Positions 34,556 through 48,061 of a stretch of DNA of 61,657 bases are shown one piece after another; within the stretch, counting starts at the first letter, position 1, and each line of letters starts with the position of its first letter. The notes under the pieces were generated by a model. That model did no database searches. It was not told the DNA's origin and was given only the letters and a program-made list of their open reading frames with translations. This DNA is from Magnaporthiopsis rhizophila (taxonomy: Eukaryota; Ascomycota; Sordariomycetes; Magnaporthales; Magnaporthaceae): positions 1 through 61,657 of the forward strand of contig PYSS01000109.1 in NCBI GenBank assembly GCA_003049465.1, read 5' to 3'. A program made the translations under genes and the position numbers.

Positions 34556-36456
34556 ATGGCAGACCCCAAAGACAGCAACCGATTTCGCTACTACGACGAG
34601 CCGCCAGAGAGCCATGAAAACGCGCCCCTGCTGGAAATCGAGGTCGACGACACAGTCATCGGCGTTCCTGATCCGGAGACCGACGACGACGACGGACGGT
34701 CCGCGGGTGCTAAGAATGGACGGCCACACGACGCAGGCGCGACGCAACAGCCGCGACGGCGGCATCGCTGGTACCAGGTCCGGTCGCCGGGCGCGGTGGT
34801 GGCCACGGTGGCGCTCATGCTCTTCGCCATGACGCTCAGCGCCATGGTGCTGATCATCCCGCTGGCGCGCCTGGTCGAGGACGACCTCTGTCGCAGGCAC
34901 TACGGGACCTCGGCGCCCGTCGATGAGGAGAGGTGCAAGGTCGACGAGGTGCAGATGCGCCTGGCTTGGCTTGGGGGTTGTGCCAGCGTCATCAATGCGA
35001 TAACTGGTAGGTACTTTTCTCCAAGTATTCTGTTTTCCTCTATGGTTGATGCTAACGGGCTTTGGCAGAACTGGTTGTTTCCTTTCCATGGGGTTTGCTT
35101 GCGGATCGGTTGGTGGCACCATTTTCCATTCGTTCGGTCTATTGTGTATGGTGACTTTACTGACATGTCACCTTCTTGCCACCCCAGCTTTGGACGCAAG
35201 CCGATCCTGCGGGCATCGCTTGCCAGCATCATCATGTCCATCTGCTGGAGCTGCTTCGTCATCAGCCGGCCGGATCTGATGCCTGTCGAGTTCAGCCTCT
35301 TCGCCTCTCTGTTTGCCGTGTTTGGCGGAGGCGTCGGGACTGCCGTGACGGTTGTTCACGCTATCATCGCCGATGTGGCGACCGACAAGTCAGTTCTTCC
35401 CTTTTTCGTGCTGCCGTCATACGCACACTGTAAAAGTGTTAACCGCCGAAACCCGCCGACAGGGCCTCGGCTTTCATGTGGACGTCCATAGGCGCCATCA
35501 GCGGTTTCGTCATCGGGCCTGCCCTGGCCGCGCACATGTTGGAATCTGCTTCCTCCCCGTGGGTGCCTGTCCGCATAGCCAGCATGGCCGTGATCCCGAT
35601 TCTGCTAGCCACCATGATCCTGCCAGAAACGAAGCCCGCTGGAAGCATTGTTGTTGAAGCAGGCGCTCCGAGCGGCAGCAGCAAAAATAAAGGCTTCTGG
35701 AAGGCACTGCGCGCACAGCTCTCTGACTCCTTGTCGGACCTACGTTCGTCGGTACGGATGCTGCGCAGGGCATCCCTCCTCTGCGTCATGCCGTCCTTCT
35801 TCGTGACGCAGCCCGTGTCAACGGTCCAGGGGGCCACGCTGGGGCAGACGCTCAGCAAGAAGTTTGGCTGGAAAATGGCGCAACTGGGCTACTTCTTCTC
35901 AGCCCGCGGCCTGCTCACCATCCTGGCCCTGGCCCTACTTCCCTTGTTGATCAAGAAGTCCCGCCGAGGCGACACCGGTATCAGCAGGGATCTACAGCTC
36001 GCGCGCGCCTCGATGCTCCTCATGCTGCTCGGCAACCTGTTCACCGGGTTCGGGCTCGAGGCCGTGCCGCTGCTGGCCACGGGCCAGCTTGCGTCCACGC
36101 TCTCGGTTGGCTCCGGCAGTCTGTCGCGGTCGCTGCTCGCGGGCCTGGCCGACGGGCCAGACCAGACCGCGCGCCTGTATGCGCTCGCGGGCATGGTCGA
36201 GACGGTAGGGTCGCTGGTCGCCGGGCCGAGCCTGCCGTGGGCGTTTGGCCTCGGCGTGCGCGCCGGCGGGGTCTGGATGGGGATCCCTTTCTGGTTCGTC
36301 GCCTTGCTCTGCGCCCTGGCCCTGGCGGCGCTGTTCTGCGTGCGGCGAGACGACCCTGTCGGGAGTTGTAGTGCCGACGACGCGGAGCATGCTGGAGAAG
36401 TGGCGAATAGGTTTAGCGGCGCTGAGGACTCGGAGGACACACTTGTAGACATCTAG
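34556..36456 (+). CDS. Major facilitator superfamily transporter
   Basis: Exons 34556-35006, 35069-35108, 35188-35388 and 35463-36456 join to 561 residues; introns of 62, 79 and 74 nt. The 40-nt second exon completes the MFS loop signature LLADRFGRKPIL exactly, which confirms the splicing. A charged N-terminal tail (1-75) precedes about twelve membrane helices, e.g. AVVATVALMLFAMTLSAMVL and AFMWTSIGAISGFVIGPAL. The loop between helices 6 and 7 is long and basic. It resembles fungal drug/metabolite efflux-type carriers found singly or near metabolic clusters; substrate and direction of transport cannot be told. The C-terminus is acidic and cytosolic. No pathway partner lies next to it. Divergent from the HsbA gene. 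Confidence 0.88.
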
Positions 36457-36886
36457 ACTTGGCATAGGATATGCATACCGATATAAATCTCAAAGGCTCA
36501 ACTATTGTCCGCCGTTTGCCCGGGCCAATGACCCTGTCATCCAACAGATAACGCCCGCCGGTCTGGAGAGACAGAACCAGGGGCAAAGGGTCTTTTTGTG
36601 CCAGTATCATCAGATCGTAGCTTCTGCGTTCCGAGGCCATGCCAGGACTTGTCTGCGTGCCTTTGGTCGGAGGCCGTGACAGCAACAGGACTGTCACGTG
36701 CACCTTTACAGTCTGTCCAATGGATCGCCATCGTTAGGTTGGTTGCAACAATCAAACATCTTCTGGGCGCCGCTACCTAACACTTAACATCCTGCGCCAG
36801 CACTTTCAAACACAAGCGTTTCCGCTTCCTGCACCGACTCTATCGCTGCTATCACATCAAACAGAACAACAGGCCCAAGCGAAACA
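36457..36886. other. Intergenic region between the MFS and F-box genes
   Basis: 430 bp of flanking sequence; no gene or clear motif seen. Confidence 0.5.
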
Positions 36887-37078
36887 ATGCCCGCCACGAT
36901 GGACGATATCCCAGAGGAGCTGATCGACGAGATCGTCCCCTACTTGGGTTACACCAAGGACTTTTATGGAGAAAAGCTCCGGCGCATCGGCGCCCTGGCC
37001 ACCATCTCGGCCAAGTGGCAGCGAGTGATTGAGCGGCAGACCTTCAAACACCTGGAGATCTCGGCCGAGATCAGAGAG

Positions 37079-37117
<39 letters not shown>

Positions 37118-38527
37118 CTCAGCGTGCTGGAGCGGGCTGTGTTATCTAACCCTCGTCGGCGGTCCTATGTTCACTTTCTGCAGTTGATGATCCCCATACC
37201 AGATTTCAGCCACCGCCCCGATCTGAAGCAATTCTTCATACAATCGAGATTTGGCACTGGCCTGGCGAGGCTGTTCGCTGGTCTGGCGTCGGCCGAAGCC
37301 CAAGCTGAGACCGACGGCCAACCCATGAGCGGCATCCAGCTGCAGGTCATGCCGAAGATGGGTGTCAGATGCCAAGAAAAGATGGTGGTCTGGTCGCAAA
37401 TCAACCAGGACTCGCCGCTCCCGGCCGGTGCTGCCGACGACTACGGCTGGGATTCGTCGCCGCCGCCGCCGCTGCCGTCGCTGCGGCTGCCGACGCTGAG
37501 GTGCGTCTCGAGCCTGGAGCTGTTCGTGGGCCATCAGGACAACCGCTTGCGCCTGCGGACGGCGTTCGACATGGCCAGGTCGCTGCCGGCGCCGAGCCGG
37601 CTCGACGTCCGCGCCTCGGTGCGCCTGTATTATGAACCGGACATAGCCAATCACAGCCAGGACAGGAGAGACTTGGCCGGCGCCCTCATGGAGGCCGCAA
37701 GCCCTCCGCCGCCGCTGAGACACGTGACTCTGTCGATCGAGGAGGAGGACAGGGAGGGCAGAACGTTCTTCAGCGGAGACGGAGATGTTTTCCCGGACAT
37801 GGCGGTTCTGGGCACGCCCAGCGCCGCGGCCGCGGCGGCAGTTGCTGAGCCGACCCCAAGCGTCGAGCCGCTGGGCCCAGCGCTGCGGACGTGGTCGCAC
37901 AACCTGGTCTCGCTCGAGCTCTGCGGCCTGTTCGATGGCTCGCTGTTCTGGCCACACGAGAGCGAGCTGTCCTCCGCCGCCACGCTACCCTCCTGGCCCA
38001 ACCTCAAGAACCTCAGTGTCGGGCTGGGCTGCATCACGCCGCGCGGCCGGTGGTACTTTGATCGGTTGCCCCACTCGGCGCACCCGGACACGTTCCACTA
38101 CCGCCGCAAGCCGCACGAGGACGAGCTGCAGCCGCTCTTCGCGGCCTGGTCGCGCGCGCTGGAGCGCATGCGGCTGCTGGAGAGCGCGACGGTCTACTTT
38201 GATCCGAGTATGGTGGTCCGGGATGATGAGACGGGCTGCGACTTGATCGAAAAACGGCCATGGCTGGTCGCCTACCAGGCGCCCGGCGCCTCGCCCTGGC
38301 CGGCGCGGTGGACGCCCGGCGTCTCGTTCTGGCCGGCGACGATGAGGGTAGGGTGGGCGCCCAAGCTCAGGCCGGAGGAGCTCCGGAGGGCCAGGCTCGT
38401 TTTCCAGAGCGTGGCGGGGTGGAGGCCCAAGAAGGAGACAATGGACAGGCTGGTTTCGCTGTCGGCGGAGAGGCCACTTATCTTGGAAGTAGACACGTCG
38501 GACAACATCAAGGCCGTCGAGGACTGA
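36887..38527 (+). CDS. F-box domain protein
   Basis: A single exon of 546 residues starting MPATMDDIPEELIDEIVPYL. Residues 7-60 fit an F-box (IPEELIDEIVPYLG, then LATISAKWQRVIERQTFKHL), the segment that docks to Skp1 in SCF ubiquitin ligases. An acidic run of 13 Asp encoded by a pure GAC repeat follows. The remaining 450 residues have no repeat domain I recognise, although spaced W/L/P motifs (FVGHQDNRLRLRTAFDMARSL shortened: NRLRLRTAFDMARSL; LPSWPNLKNLSVGLG) are typical of fungal F-box proteins with degenerate leucine-rich parts. The family selects substrates for ubiquitination; the target is not predictable. Such genes are numerous and fast evolving in filamentous fungi. Confidence 0.8.
37079..37117 (+). 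repeat. GAC trinucleotide repeat (13 units) encoding poly-Asp
   Basis: Perfect GAC tandem within the F-box gene. In-frame length changes would alter the acidic loop without breaking the gene. Confidence 0.9.
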
Positions 38528-39342
38528 TGGGGATATCGAGCTTCCATGACGACCTTTCTTCTACGCTCGGGTCCCGGATTGGCGATCCGATAACTGGGGC
38601 TGGCTGCTGGAAAATCATCTATTTGTTCTGTCACCTGGCCTATCGTGCGACGGGGCACAAGGACCGGCGCGGTGGAGGGGCAGACCCGGGAGGGCATCCG
38701 GCATTGTCTGCTGTAGTGCAAGGCCAATCCTTTTTGTTTTTATGCTCGTGCAACACCATGTCGAAATTTATGGACGAATTTCATTTCTTTAATGCCTGCT
38801 GCGCTCCGCGTGTTGGACACGAACCTGTTTCTAAAGAGGAAGGGGAAGTGGAGGTAGAAAGAAAAGGCAGGTAAAAGTGGAAAGGGAAGGTGAGAAGGGG
38901 AAGGGGAAGGGCAACAGGAAAGAAAAAGGAAAAAGCAGGCTCTGGTGGCACCTTCGACTGCACGGAGCGTGGGACGGAGCACCTGCCAGTGTTTCCGCTC
39001 GGTATTTCCGTTGGAACAGGTAGGTAGGTGGCTTTGACGATTCTCCCCTTGAAAATAGCCTACCATCCGACTCTGCTCGCAACCATTGCTTATGTCGCCC
39101 GTCTTAGCCCCCAAAACATACCTAGATAGGTAGGCAGGTATCTACCTATGCGTCTGTTGTGACAACCAAACAGGACACGGGACACCAACACATGCTAACT
39201 AGGATGCCGTCGGACCGCGGCGGGGGGAAGCGTAGGATCGTGTTTTTTTTTTTCTTCTTCTCTCTCTTTTTGTTCGACCAGGCTTCTGCCTGCCCGTGCT
39301 ACAAAGATCCGCCTCGGCGAGCGAGGCGCCAGCTCGGCCCCG
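38528..39342. other. Intergenic region upstream of the RING gene
   Basis: About 800 bp, purine-rich from 38830 to 38945, then GGTAGGTAGG and TACCTA-type repeats from 39018 to 39150. No gene seen. Confidence 0.45.
39126..39149. repeat. Inverted repeat ATAGGTAG/CTACCTAT in the RING-gene promoter
   Basis: Perfect 8-bp arms (39126-39133 and 39142-39149) with an 8-base spacer, about 195 bp upstream of the ATG. A dyad like this could be a transcription-factor site or chance; related GGTAGGTAGG copies lie 100 bp upstream. Confidence 0.5.
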
Positions 39343-40311
39343 ATGACGGAACCGGAAGACCGCGCGAGGCGGCTACAACAGGTCATGGAGTTTGTGGAAG
39401 ACAGACCCGACGACACGGAGCCGACTGCCAGTCGTGGCGATCGCAAGTGGTAAGTAGGGAATCCTGGCGCAGCATGTTTCTACGAATTTGTTTGCTCAAA
39501 AATTAACGATCTATGCTCTGCTGCTTGCAGCCCCATATGTCTCGAGCACTTCTTTGAAGACGACAGCACATCGACCGAAGAATCAGGCGCGCCTCCGCCG
39601 CCGCCCGTCGGCTCGGCCACGACAGGGCCGCACGCGCCCGGCGGCGGGGTTGCCGTTGCAGGACCCAACATCGGATCCTACGTCCCGCCACCACCACCCA
39701 CGAGCGGCCCATCCACGGCGCGCTTGGCGTGCAGGCGGGCCAGGATCAGGATCGCGGCGTGTCTCGAAGCCCTCGGGACGTGGCTGTGCGCGATGATGAC
39801 GCCCTCGCCGCCGCCGACGCCGCCGCCGCTGCCCAACGAGCGGGACGCCATGAGGCTCAGGACGTGCGGCCACGAGTTCCACTGGGAGTGTCTGAGGAGG
39901 TGGTGGGAGTGGCCGCAGGACGTGGGCCAGCACAACGAGTGTCCCGTCTGCCGCAGGGCCTACCTGGACGGTAAGCCGGCACAGCAGCAGCAGCAGCAGC
40001 AGGCGCCCCTTACGGTGGTGTCGGCGTTGCCGCCGTTGCTGCCGCCGTTGCCGGTATTGCCACCGATGCCGATGGACACAGGCGCGGGTACAGGCCTAGA
40101 TTCGGCGCTTTCGACGTCGCTGCCGGAGCTTGTTGCGCCACACAATACCCCGGAGCAGCAGCAGTCGCAGTACCCTTGGGGCGTGTTTACCAGTGGAGGA
40201 GGGGTAGGAGGGGGTGGTGTTGCTTTTTCTTCCCATCACGCTGCTCACGCGCAGCACAGCGGCACGGGAGAGGAGATCGAACTGCACGGACTGCCCCCAC
40301 GAAGCAGCTGA
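39343..40311 (+). CDS. RING-H2 finger protein (putative E3 ubiquitin ligase) with split RING
   Basis: Exons 39343-39449 and 39531-40311 (81-nt intron GTAAGT..GCAG) encode 295 residues. The splice creates the first zinc pair CPIC (36-39). The remaining ligands are in CGHEFHWECLRRWW (Cys148, His150, His153, Cys156) and NECPVCRRAY (Cys173, Cys176), so all eight C3H2C3 ligands are present. RING-H2 domains bind E2 enzymes and promote ubiquitin transfer. Uniquely, 108 Pro/Gly/Ala-rich residues separate ligands 2 and 3, where most RING fingers have 9-39. Downstream are a Gln run from a CAG repeat and a Gly/Pro/Leu-rich tail without membrane helices. An unrecognised intron could lie in the insertion, although the frame stays open through it. 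Confidence 0.75.
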
Positions 40312-41577
40312 CGAGCGTAGAGTTCGGGCTGGGCGACGAATGGGATGGACAGGTTTGCTTTTTCGCAACCAATGCCGCCGATTTTAGTGGCAAACCATGC
40401 ACGGCACAGCGTTTCGGGGTTGGTTTCTTTGGTTTCATTGGCGAGCTGTGGGGGGTCAGCTAGGGTCTTTCCGCTGCGGGCGATCGATTTCGAGCTGTGA
40501 CGCGAGGTGTCATTCGCCGAATGCACAAAGCCGTATTCGTTCTTTCAGTTGGGCCAGGTCCCTTTTCGAGTGATAAATAAAACTATTCATACTGATCACA
40601 CTGCCTGCACGAACGATCCTGATGGCGAGAAAAGGCACCGAGTGTTTCCTGGCCAACCATTGCGTGCCGCCCATCACGTGCTGACCTACCGAGACCCATA
40701 TTGGATTGATGATTCTATCCCCACACCCCCATTCCCTGTCTCACGGCCTGCTTCATTTCCGACCCGGGTCCAGCAGCCGCTCCAGGCCCGACCCCACACT
40801 GCCTGCCCGCACTGCGGGTGCACCCTATGTATAGGCCCCCCACGCGCGCAGATTGAGGGTTCGTGGTCTGTGAGCGCCCGGGAGCGACACCGGCTGCAGG
40901 ACGTTGCGACGCAAATTGCCGGGCGAAATAAGAACACCACTCCCTCCTTGTTCTGGTGGTACTCCGCAGCGGCGTAGACCAAAAGTAAAAGCTACCCACG
41001 TTTCGCTTCGACTTTGTTTCTCTTAATCTTTTCAATTCTTTCCTCCCATCCTTGCAGCAATTGAATAACGGCCGACGTTCGAGAACGTTTGCGCAGGCAC
41101 GCCCAGCTGAACAGTTTGAGACGGCTCGCCCGTTTTGCCTTACTTGGTACTTGTTCTAGAAGGGCCTAAGCCACCGTTCATTCCCTCTACCTTCGCGCCC
41201 ACACAGGTCGATCTCCCCTCTCTCCCAGCATCGCTCCCTCTGCAAAAAAGAGCTACCTACGCCGGCCCAACCCTGCTAGCGACTTTGCGATAAGCCCGTT
41301 TCCCTCGTTTGCGCACCTGCGACTCACGGCGCACGCGATCTCGCGACGCGAATTGGAATTGCGAATCTCATCGAATCCGGCCGGCAAACCATATCTTGCT
41401 TCCTGACCGAGGTTTCCATTACAAGCGCAAAGCAACAACCTAAACCTACCCAAGTCGCCATTGGACTCCATCGACAGCAGCAGCAAAGGTTTCTCCTCCC
41501 CGACAACCCGCGTAGGCGCGGGGAAGGGACCTCATAAAACTCAAAAAAAAAAAAGAAAAAAAAAAAAAAGACCAAAG
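40312..41577. other. Intergenic region and leader of the Ras-like gene
   Basis: About 1.27 kb without a convincing gene. The last 400 bp contain pyrimidine-rich stretches and a broken A run (41548-41571) right before the ATG, likely 5' UTR. Confidence 0.45.
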
Positions 41578-42480
41578 ATGGTGCGACAACGAGAAACCGC
41601 CTCGGCGGCAACGTCGAGCCAGCCGCCGATACCTATTTCCATCACCATCTGCGGCGACGGCGGGTGCGGCAAGAGCTCCATCACGCTGCGGCTGGTGCGG
41701 TCGGCCTGGACGTCCGAGTACGACCCGACCATCGAGGACAGCTACAGCGTGACGCGGCGCGTCGACGGCGTCGTCTACCACCTGGCTCTGACAGACACGG
41801 CGGGGCAAGAGGAATACCGCGGCATGTGGGCGTCGTCCAACCTGAGCTCCGACGCCTTCCTGATGGTCTACGACATCACGTCGCGCGACTCGCTCGACGC
41901 CCTCGGCCACTTCAACGACCTGATCGACATGGAGGCCGAGAACCGGCTCGACAACGCCGCCCGCGCCGCCCGCGCCGGCGTCAGCCCCCATGAATCGTCC
42001 ATCTCCTCGCCCGGAGGAGGCGCCGGCTCGGGCGCCAAGACGGTGCCGCCCGTCAAGATCGTGGCCGGGAACAAGTGCGACCTGCAGGAGAGCAGGCAGG
42101 TCCCCGCCGCCCAGGGCCTCGAGTGGGCCCGCCGCAACGGCTGCGGCTTCATGGAGACTTCGGCCCGCCTGGAGGTCAACATCGAGGAGACGTTTGCCCT
42201 GATCGTGCGCCGCGTCGTCGAGGCCCGCCGCTTAGCAGAGATGGGCGTCCTCGACCACGACGGCGGCATGGACAAGCGTGGCATGACGAAACCCCTCAGC
42301 CCCTTGCCCCGCGATCCTGACGGCTCCGGCTCGGAGAAGCACGGCGGCAGCCACGGCGGGGGTGGCGGTGTTCTTGGAGGTCTAGACGGGCGCGGGCCCG
42401 GCCATCGGGGACCGCGCATCCTGTCTGAAAGATTAGGCAGAGGTGGCAAAGGGTTCTGGAGGACCCTGCGATGTTGGTGA
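41578..42480 (+). CDS. Ras-family small GTPase without CaaX box
   Basis: A single exon of 300 residues. The G motifs are intact: GDGGCGKS (26-33), YDPTIEDSY (switch I, 48-56), DTAGQEEY (73-80), NKCD (165-168) and ETSA (193-196). Such GTPases switch between GTP and GDP forms to signal growth or polarity. Two features depart from classic Ras. About 35 Ala/Gly/Ser/Pro-rich residues are inserted between the helix after G3 and the G4 strand. The C-terminal tail of about 80 residues is Gly-rich and ends in LRCW, without a CaaX prenylation motif, so membrane attachment must differ or be absent. An upstream in-frame ATG at 41461 reads through an A-rich run (Lys-rich) and is rejected. Family assignment is certain; subfamily (Ras, Rsr/Rheb-like) is not. 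Confidence 0.88.
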   Translation: MVRQRETASAATSSQPPIPISITICGDGGCGKSSITLRLVRSAWTSEYDPTIEDSYSVTRRVDGVVYHLALTDTAGQEEYRGMWASSNLSSDAFLMVYDITSRDSLDALGHFNDLIDMEAENRLDNAARAARAGVSPHESSISSPGGGAGSGAKTVPPVKIVAGNKCDLQESRQVPAAQGLEWARRNGCGFMETSARLEVNIEETFALIVRRVVEARRLAEMGVLDHDGGMDKRGMTKPLSPLPRDPDGSGSEKHGGSHGGGGGVLGGLDGRGPGHRGPRILSERLGRGGKGFWRTLRCW

Positions 42481-43641
42481 CAAAGGGATGTGGTGGTGGT
42501 GGTGGCGTGTGGTGTATCGCGACAAATTCTGGGTTCTGGGTGGCGGTTTGTATCAGGTGGATGGCGTCGAGTCAGGAATGTCTCTCCCCATTCTTGTTTT
42601 TTTTTATTGGATGGACAAACGATCATGACGATGATATGAGGCTGGGAGGTAGGGGCGGGAGGGCTAGCTGGCGGCGGGGCGCGGTGGCGGGGGCTCGATT
42701 GCGGCTCAGACCTGCGACCGTTCCGGTCGTCCCCAAGCTCACGCTCTCACACTCTGTTGTTATTACTATGTACGGAGGGAAGGGCCGGTTTGCATGAATT
42801 TTTTGTCTTTCTTTCTCTCTGTTTTTTTCTTTTTTTCTTTTTTTTTTGTCTCTCACTCTCTTTTGCTTCCTGTTTTGTCGGTCATGTGCAAGCATATTGC
42901 CGGTGACCCCGAGATATCCACATTTTCTTTTTTTTTTTTTTTTTTTTGTTTTTTTGTTTTTTTGCTGGCTGGCCTGTATGGATGTATTATCCCGCCTGTA
43001 TTTTTTTTGTCTCTGTTTATAGCTGGCGTTTTGGAATTCCCTCAAGCCAAGAATCATCTGGACTGGCTACATGTACATTCCCTAGGAGGAGACGGAGGAG
43101 TAGGAACGGAGTCAAGGACATGCACACGCCTTGTGCTGTATTTATTATATAATGGTGATCCGAACCCTGTGCGACTGTAAATATCCCGTCGGGGGAGTAT
43201 ATGTTCCCGCACTTGGAAAGGTGAAAGAGGAAGCCCGTAAAGTCACAGCGAGATTCTGAACCGGATTTCGCAATCAGGCACCTGAGAGACGTTGAACATA
43301 GAGGGTCTGGTGAGCTTTTTGGCAGTTGAGCTTTTGTTTACGCTACCAAACACTGTGCTACCTGCCTAAAAAGGAAAACGCCGATAAATGTTGTCGCCAA
43401 GCCGGCTCTAGGCCTCCTAAGCCCCACTAAATCGGCTCCGACTCCATCCGTAGGCTCGGAGCAGACCCACCTCCAGCCGTCCAGATAAGCCCCCGTCGAT
43501 AACGATTGACCGCCCGGGCAGAAAAAAAAGTTCCCAAGCACGTCGCTTTCCAGCGCCGACCCCCACTCGTCGCAGTCTTTGCGCATCGCAATACACGACC
43601 GCGGCAGGCAAACACCAGTGTTAATCACACATCTCGACACA
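42481..43641. other. Intergenic region
   Basis: About 1.16 kb with T-rich runs (42820-42850, 42927-42965) that probably include the 3' UTR of the Ras-like gene; no gene seen. Confidence 0.45.
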
Positions 43642-44942
43642 ATGGCAACACCATTAAGCGTGGCTAAGGCGGGGGATGCTTCCGTCTTCCCCATTGCCTC
43701 AGAACAGGTCCGTCAGTCCCGTTATTGCTGCCGCCAAATGTCCCAGCACCATTCGCTAACATCGTCTCCTCCACTTGCCTGCAGATCATCAAGGCGTCCA
43801 AGGCCCTCCTGTCGCACATGCGCAAGGCCGCCAAGGAGGCCTCCGCGAACTCGTCCAAAAAGAACCTGCTCGAGGACGATGAGGGGTCCGATGTGGCGCA
43901 GGAGCCCATCTGGCTCAACTTGACTACCAAGCGCAACGTGCGCGACGACAACAGCCTCAAGCCCGGTCGGGTCACCGTCCCTCACCCGCTGATCCCCGCC
44001 GACTCGGAAGCGACCATCTGCCTAATCGTGGCCGACCCGCAGCGCGCCTACAAGGAAATTGTCGCCTCGGACGAGTTCCCCGCCGCCCTGGCCAAGCGAA
44101 TCACCCGCGTCGTCGACGTCACCCACCTACGGTCCAAGTTCAGGACCTTCGAGGCCCAACGCCAACTCCTGGCCGCCCACGACGTCTTCCTCGCCGACGA
44201 CCGCATCATCAACCGCCTGCCCAAGTGCCTCGGCAAGACCTTCTACCGCTCGACCGCCAAGCGGCCCATCCCAGTGTATCTGGCGCCGCGGAAGCCAAAG
44301 TCGGATAAGAACCAGCAGCAGCCCAAGAAGAAGGGCGGCGGTAAGAAGGAGAAGGGCGACGAGGCCAGCGCGCGGCCCGCGGCTGAGATCGCGGCCGAGG
44401 TCCAGGCCGCGACGGGCGCCGCGCTGGTGCACCTCTCGCCCAGCACCAGCACGGCCGTCAAGGTCGGCTTCGGCGGCTGGACGGCCGAGCAGGTGGCTGA
44501 GAACGTCGCGGCGGTGGCGCGGACGCTGGTCGAGCGCCACATACCCCGGAAGTGGGCCAACGTCAGGTCCGTCTTCCTCAAGGGCGTCACCACGGCCGCG
44601 CTCCCGCTCTGGCAGACGGATGAGCTCTGGCTCGACGGCGCAAAGGACGTCTTGCCCGAAGGTTCCGAGGAGCTCAAGGCGCTCGAGGATAAGAAGAAGG
44701 AGAAACCAAACGTGGGCAGGAAGCGCAAGGCGCTCGAGGCGGCGGAGGCGGCGGTGGAGGGTGCGACTCAGGCCGAGGAGGATGAAGATGCTGTTGTCGC
44801 AGAGGTGAAGAAGCCGGCCAAGAAGAAGGCCAAGGTTCCCATGGCGGAGAGTAACGACGACAACTTGGACAAGCAGATCAAGGAGCGCAAGGAGAAGCTC
44901 AAGAAGCAGAAGAAGAAGGCGAAGCTGGCGATGGAAGACTAG
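43642..44942 (+). CDS. Ribosomal L1-domain ribosome-biogenesis protein (Cic1/Utp30-like)
   Basis: Exons 43642-43707 and 43785-44942 (77-nt intron with GCTAAC branch) give 407 residues. Residues about 60-300 form an L1-like domain (PIWLNLTTKRNVRD, DDRIINRLPKCLGKTFY, and RKWANVRSVFLKGVTT), interrupted by a Lys-rich insertion (KKKGGGKKEKGDE). The C-terminal 90 residues are Lys/Glu-rich with nuclear or nucleolar signals (GRKRKALEAAE, KKPAKKKAKV) and a final coiled, basic KERKEKLKKQKKKAK. This architecture fits the nucleolar proteins Cic1/Nsa3 and Utp30 (human RSL1D1), which bind pre-rRNA during ribosome assembly. I cannot decide between the two, hence no symbol. The basic tail and strong codon bias suit a highly expressed growth gene. 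Confidence 0.87.
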
Positions 44943-45280
44943 GAACTCCTTTGGGGGCCGGGACCCTTCAAGGATCCCCGGCTACTGGACTTGCTGACTG
45001 ACACCTTGTATGCATTTTCCTGGAGTACGGCGTGTAGTATGTGCGGATAAAAAGAGTACTATAGGTTGTTTAATGCCCTCTACATTTTGAGGCATCTGTG
45101 TGTTCTCTGAGCACGCCAGTCCAGACTTTCTGGCACTCTCCTGCTCGTGCCTCCCACGGTTGCCAGAGACCAACAATTACAATTTTCATCTGAGAGAGGA
45201 GAAAATCAACGAAAGAGAGGAGTCGAGCCCTTTTGCCTGCCTGCTCTCCTAGGTGAAATCGGATCCACGCCGTCGAGGTT
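44943..45280. other. Short intergenic region between convergent genes
   Basis: 338 bp of 3' flanks between the L1-domain gene and the minus-strand BTB gene; no gene seen. Confidence 0.5.
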
Positions 45281-47499
<2,219 letters not shown>

Positions 47500-48061
47500 C
47501 TTCCCGGGCTTGCGAGAGCAAGGCCACAGGATTCGATCGCCAGCTAGTGGATCCTGAAGAGGTTGTCATCTGCCGGAGAGATTTGGCTGGCGACGGCGGA
47601 TGATGGTTGATGAGAACTGGAATAGGTGGGAAGTTTGTGTGGCGACGAGATTGAATCGATAAAGAGCGTGGGGGAAAAAGGAATAGGTCTTGTAGGATGA
47701 TAAATTGTGTGGCAGCAAATCTAGGCAACGCTTAATGCGAGAGACGAGGAAGGTGCGTTCTTGAAACTGCTACCAGGCGTTTGGACAAAGGCGCCATGCC
47801 ATGTTCTGATGGCAGCCTGACAGAAACCTCAGGCTGCATTTCCAGGACAACGACCGTCAGGAAGGTCAAATCTCGATCCTTCATTTAATTTGCCTGGGCC
47901 AGGGCCTTAGACACACAATTGCAAACAATCTCATTCAGTCAACACAACTACTTTCCAACCACAACCTATACAAGATCACACTGCCTAGAGCCTCTGCTGC
48001 CAAGACCCTCAAGCCCGCGCCAGCAATTGCAGAATCCCCACCCGCACCCAGCTTCCGGCAT
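47500..48061. promoter_or_regulatory. Shared upstream region of the divergent BTB gene pair
   Basis: 562 bp between two divergently transcribed BTB genes, which may share regulatory sites. Part of the right end can be read as an upstream extension of the second BTB gene (APAIAESPPAPSFRH) but has no ATG. Confidence 0.45.

Noticed and set aside
31151..36456. Secondary-metabolite cluster around the MFS transporter
   Set aside because: No synthase, oxidase or cluster regulator lies nearby; the neighbours are a wall protein and an F-box protein.
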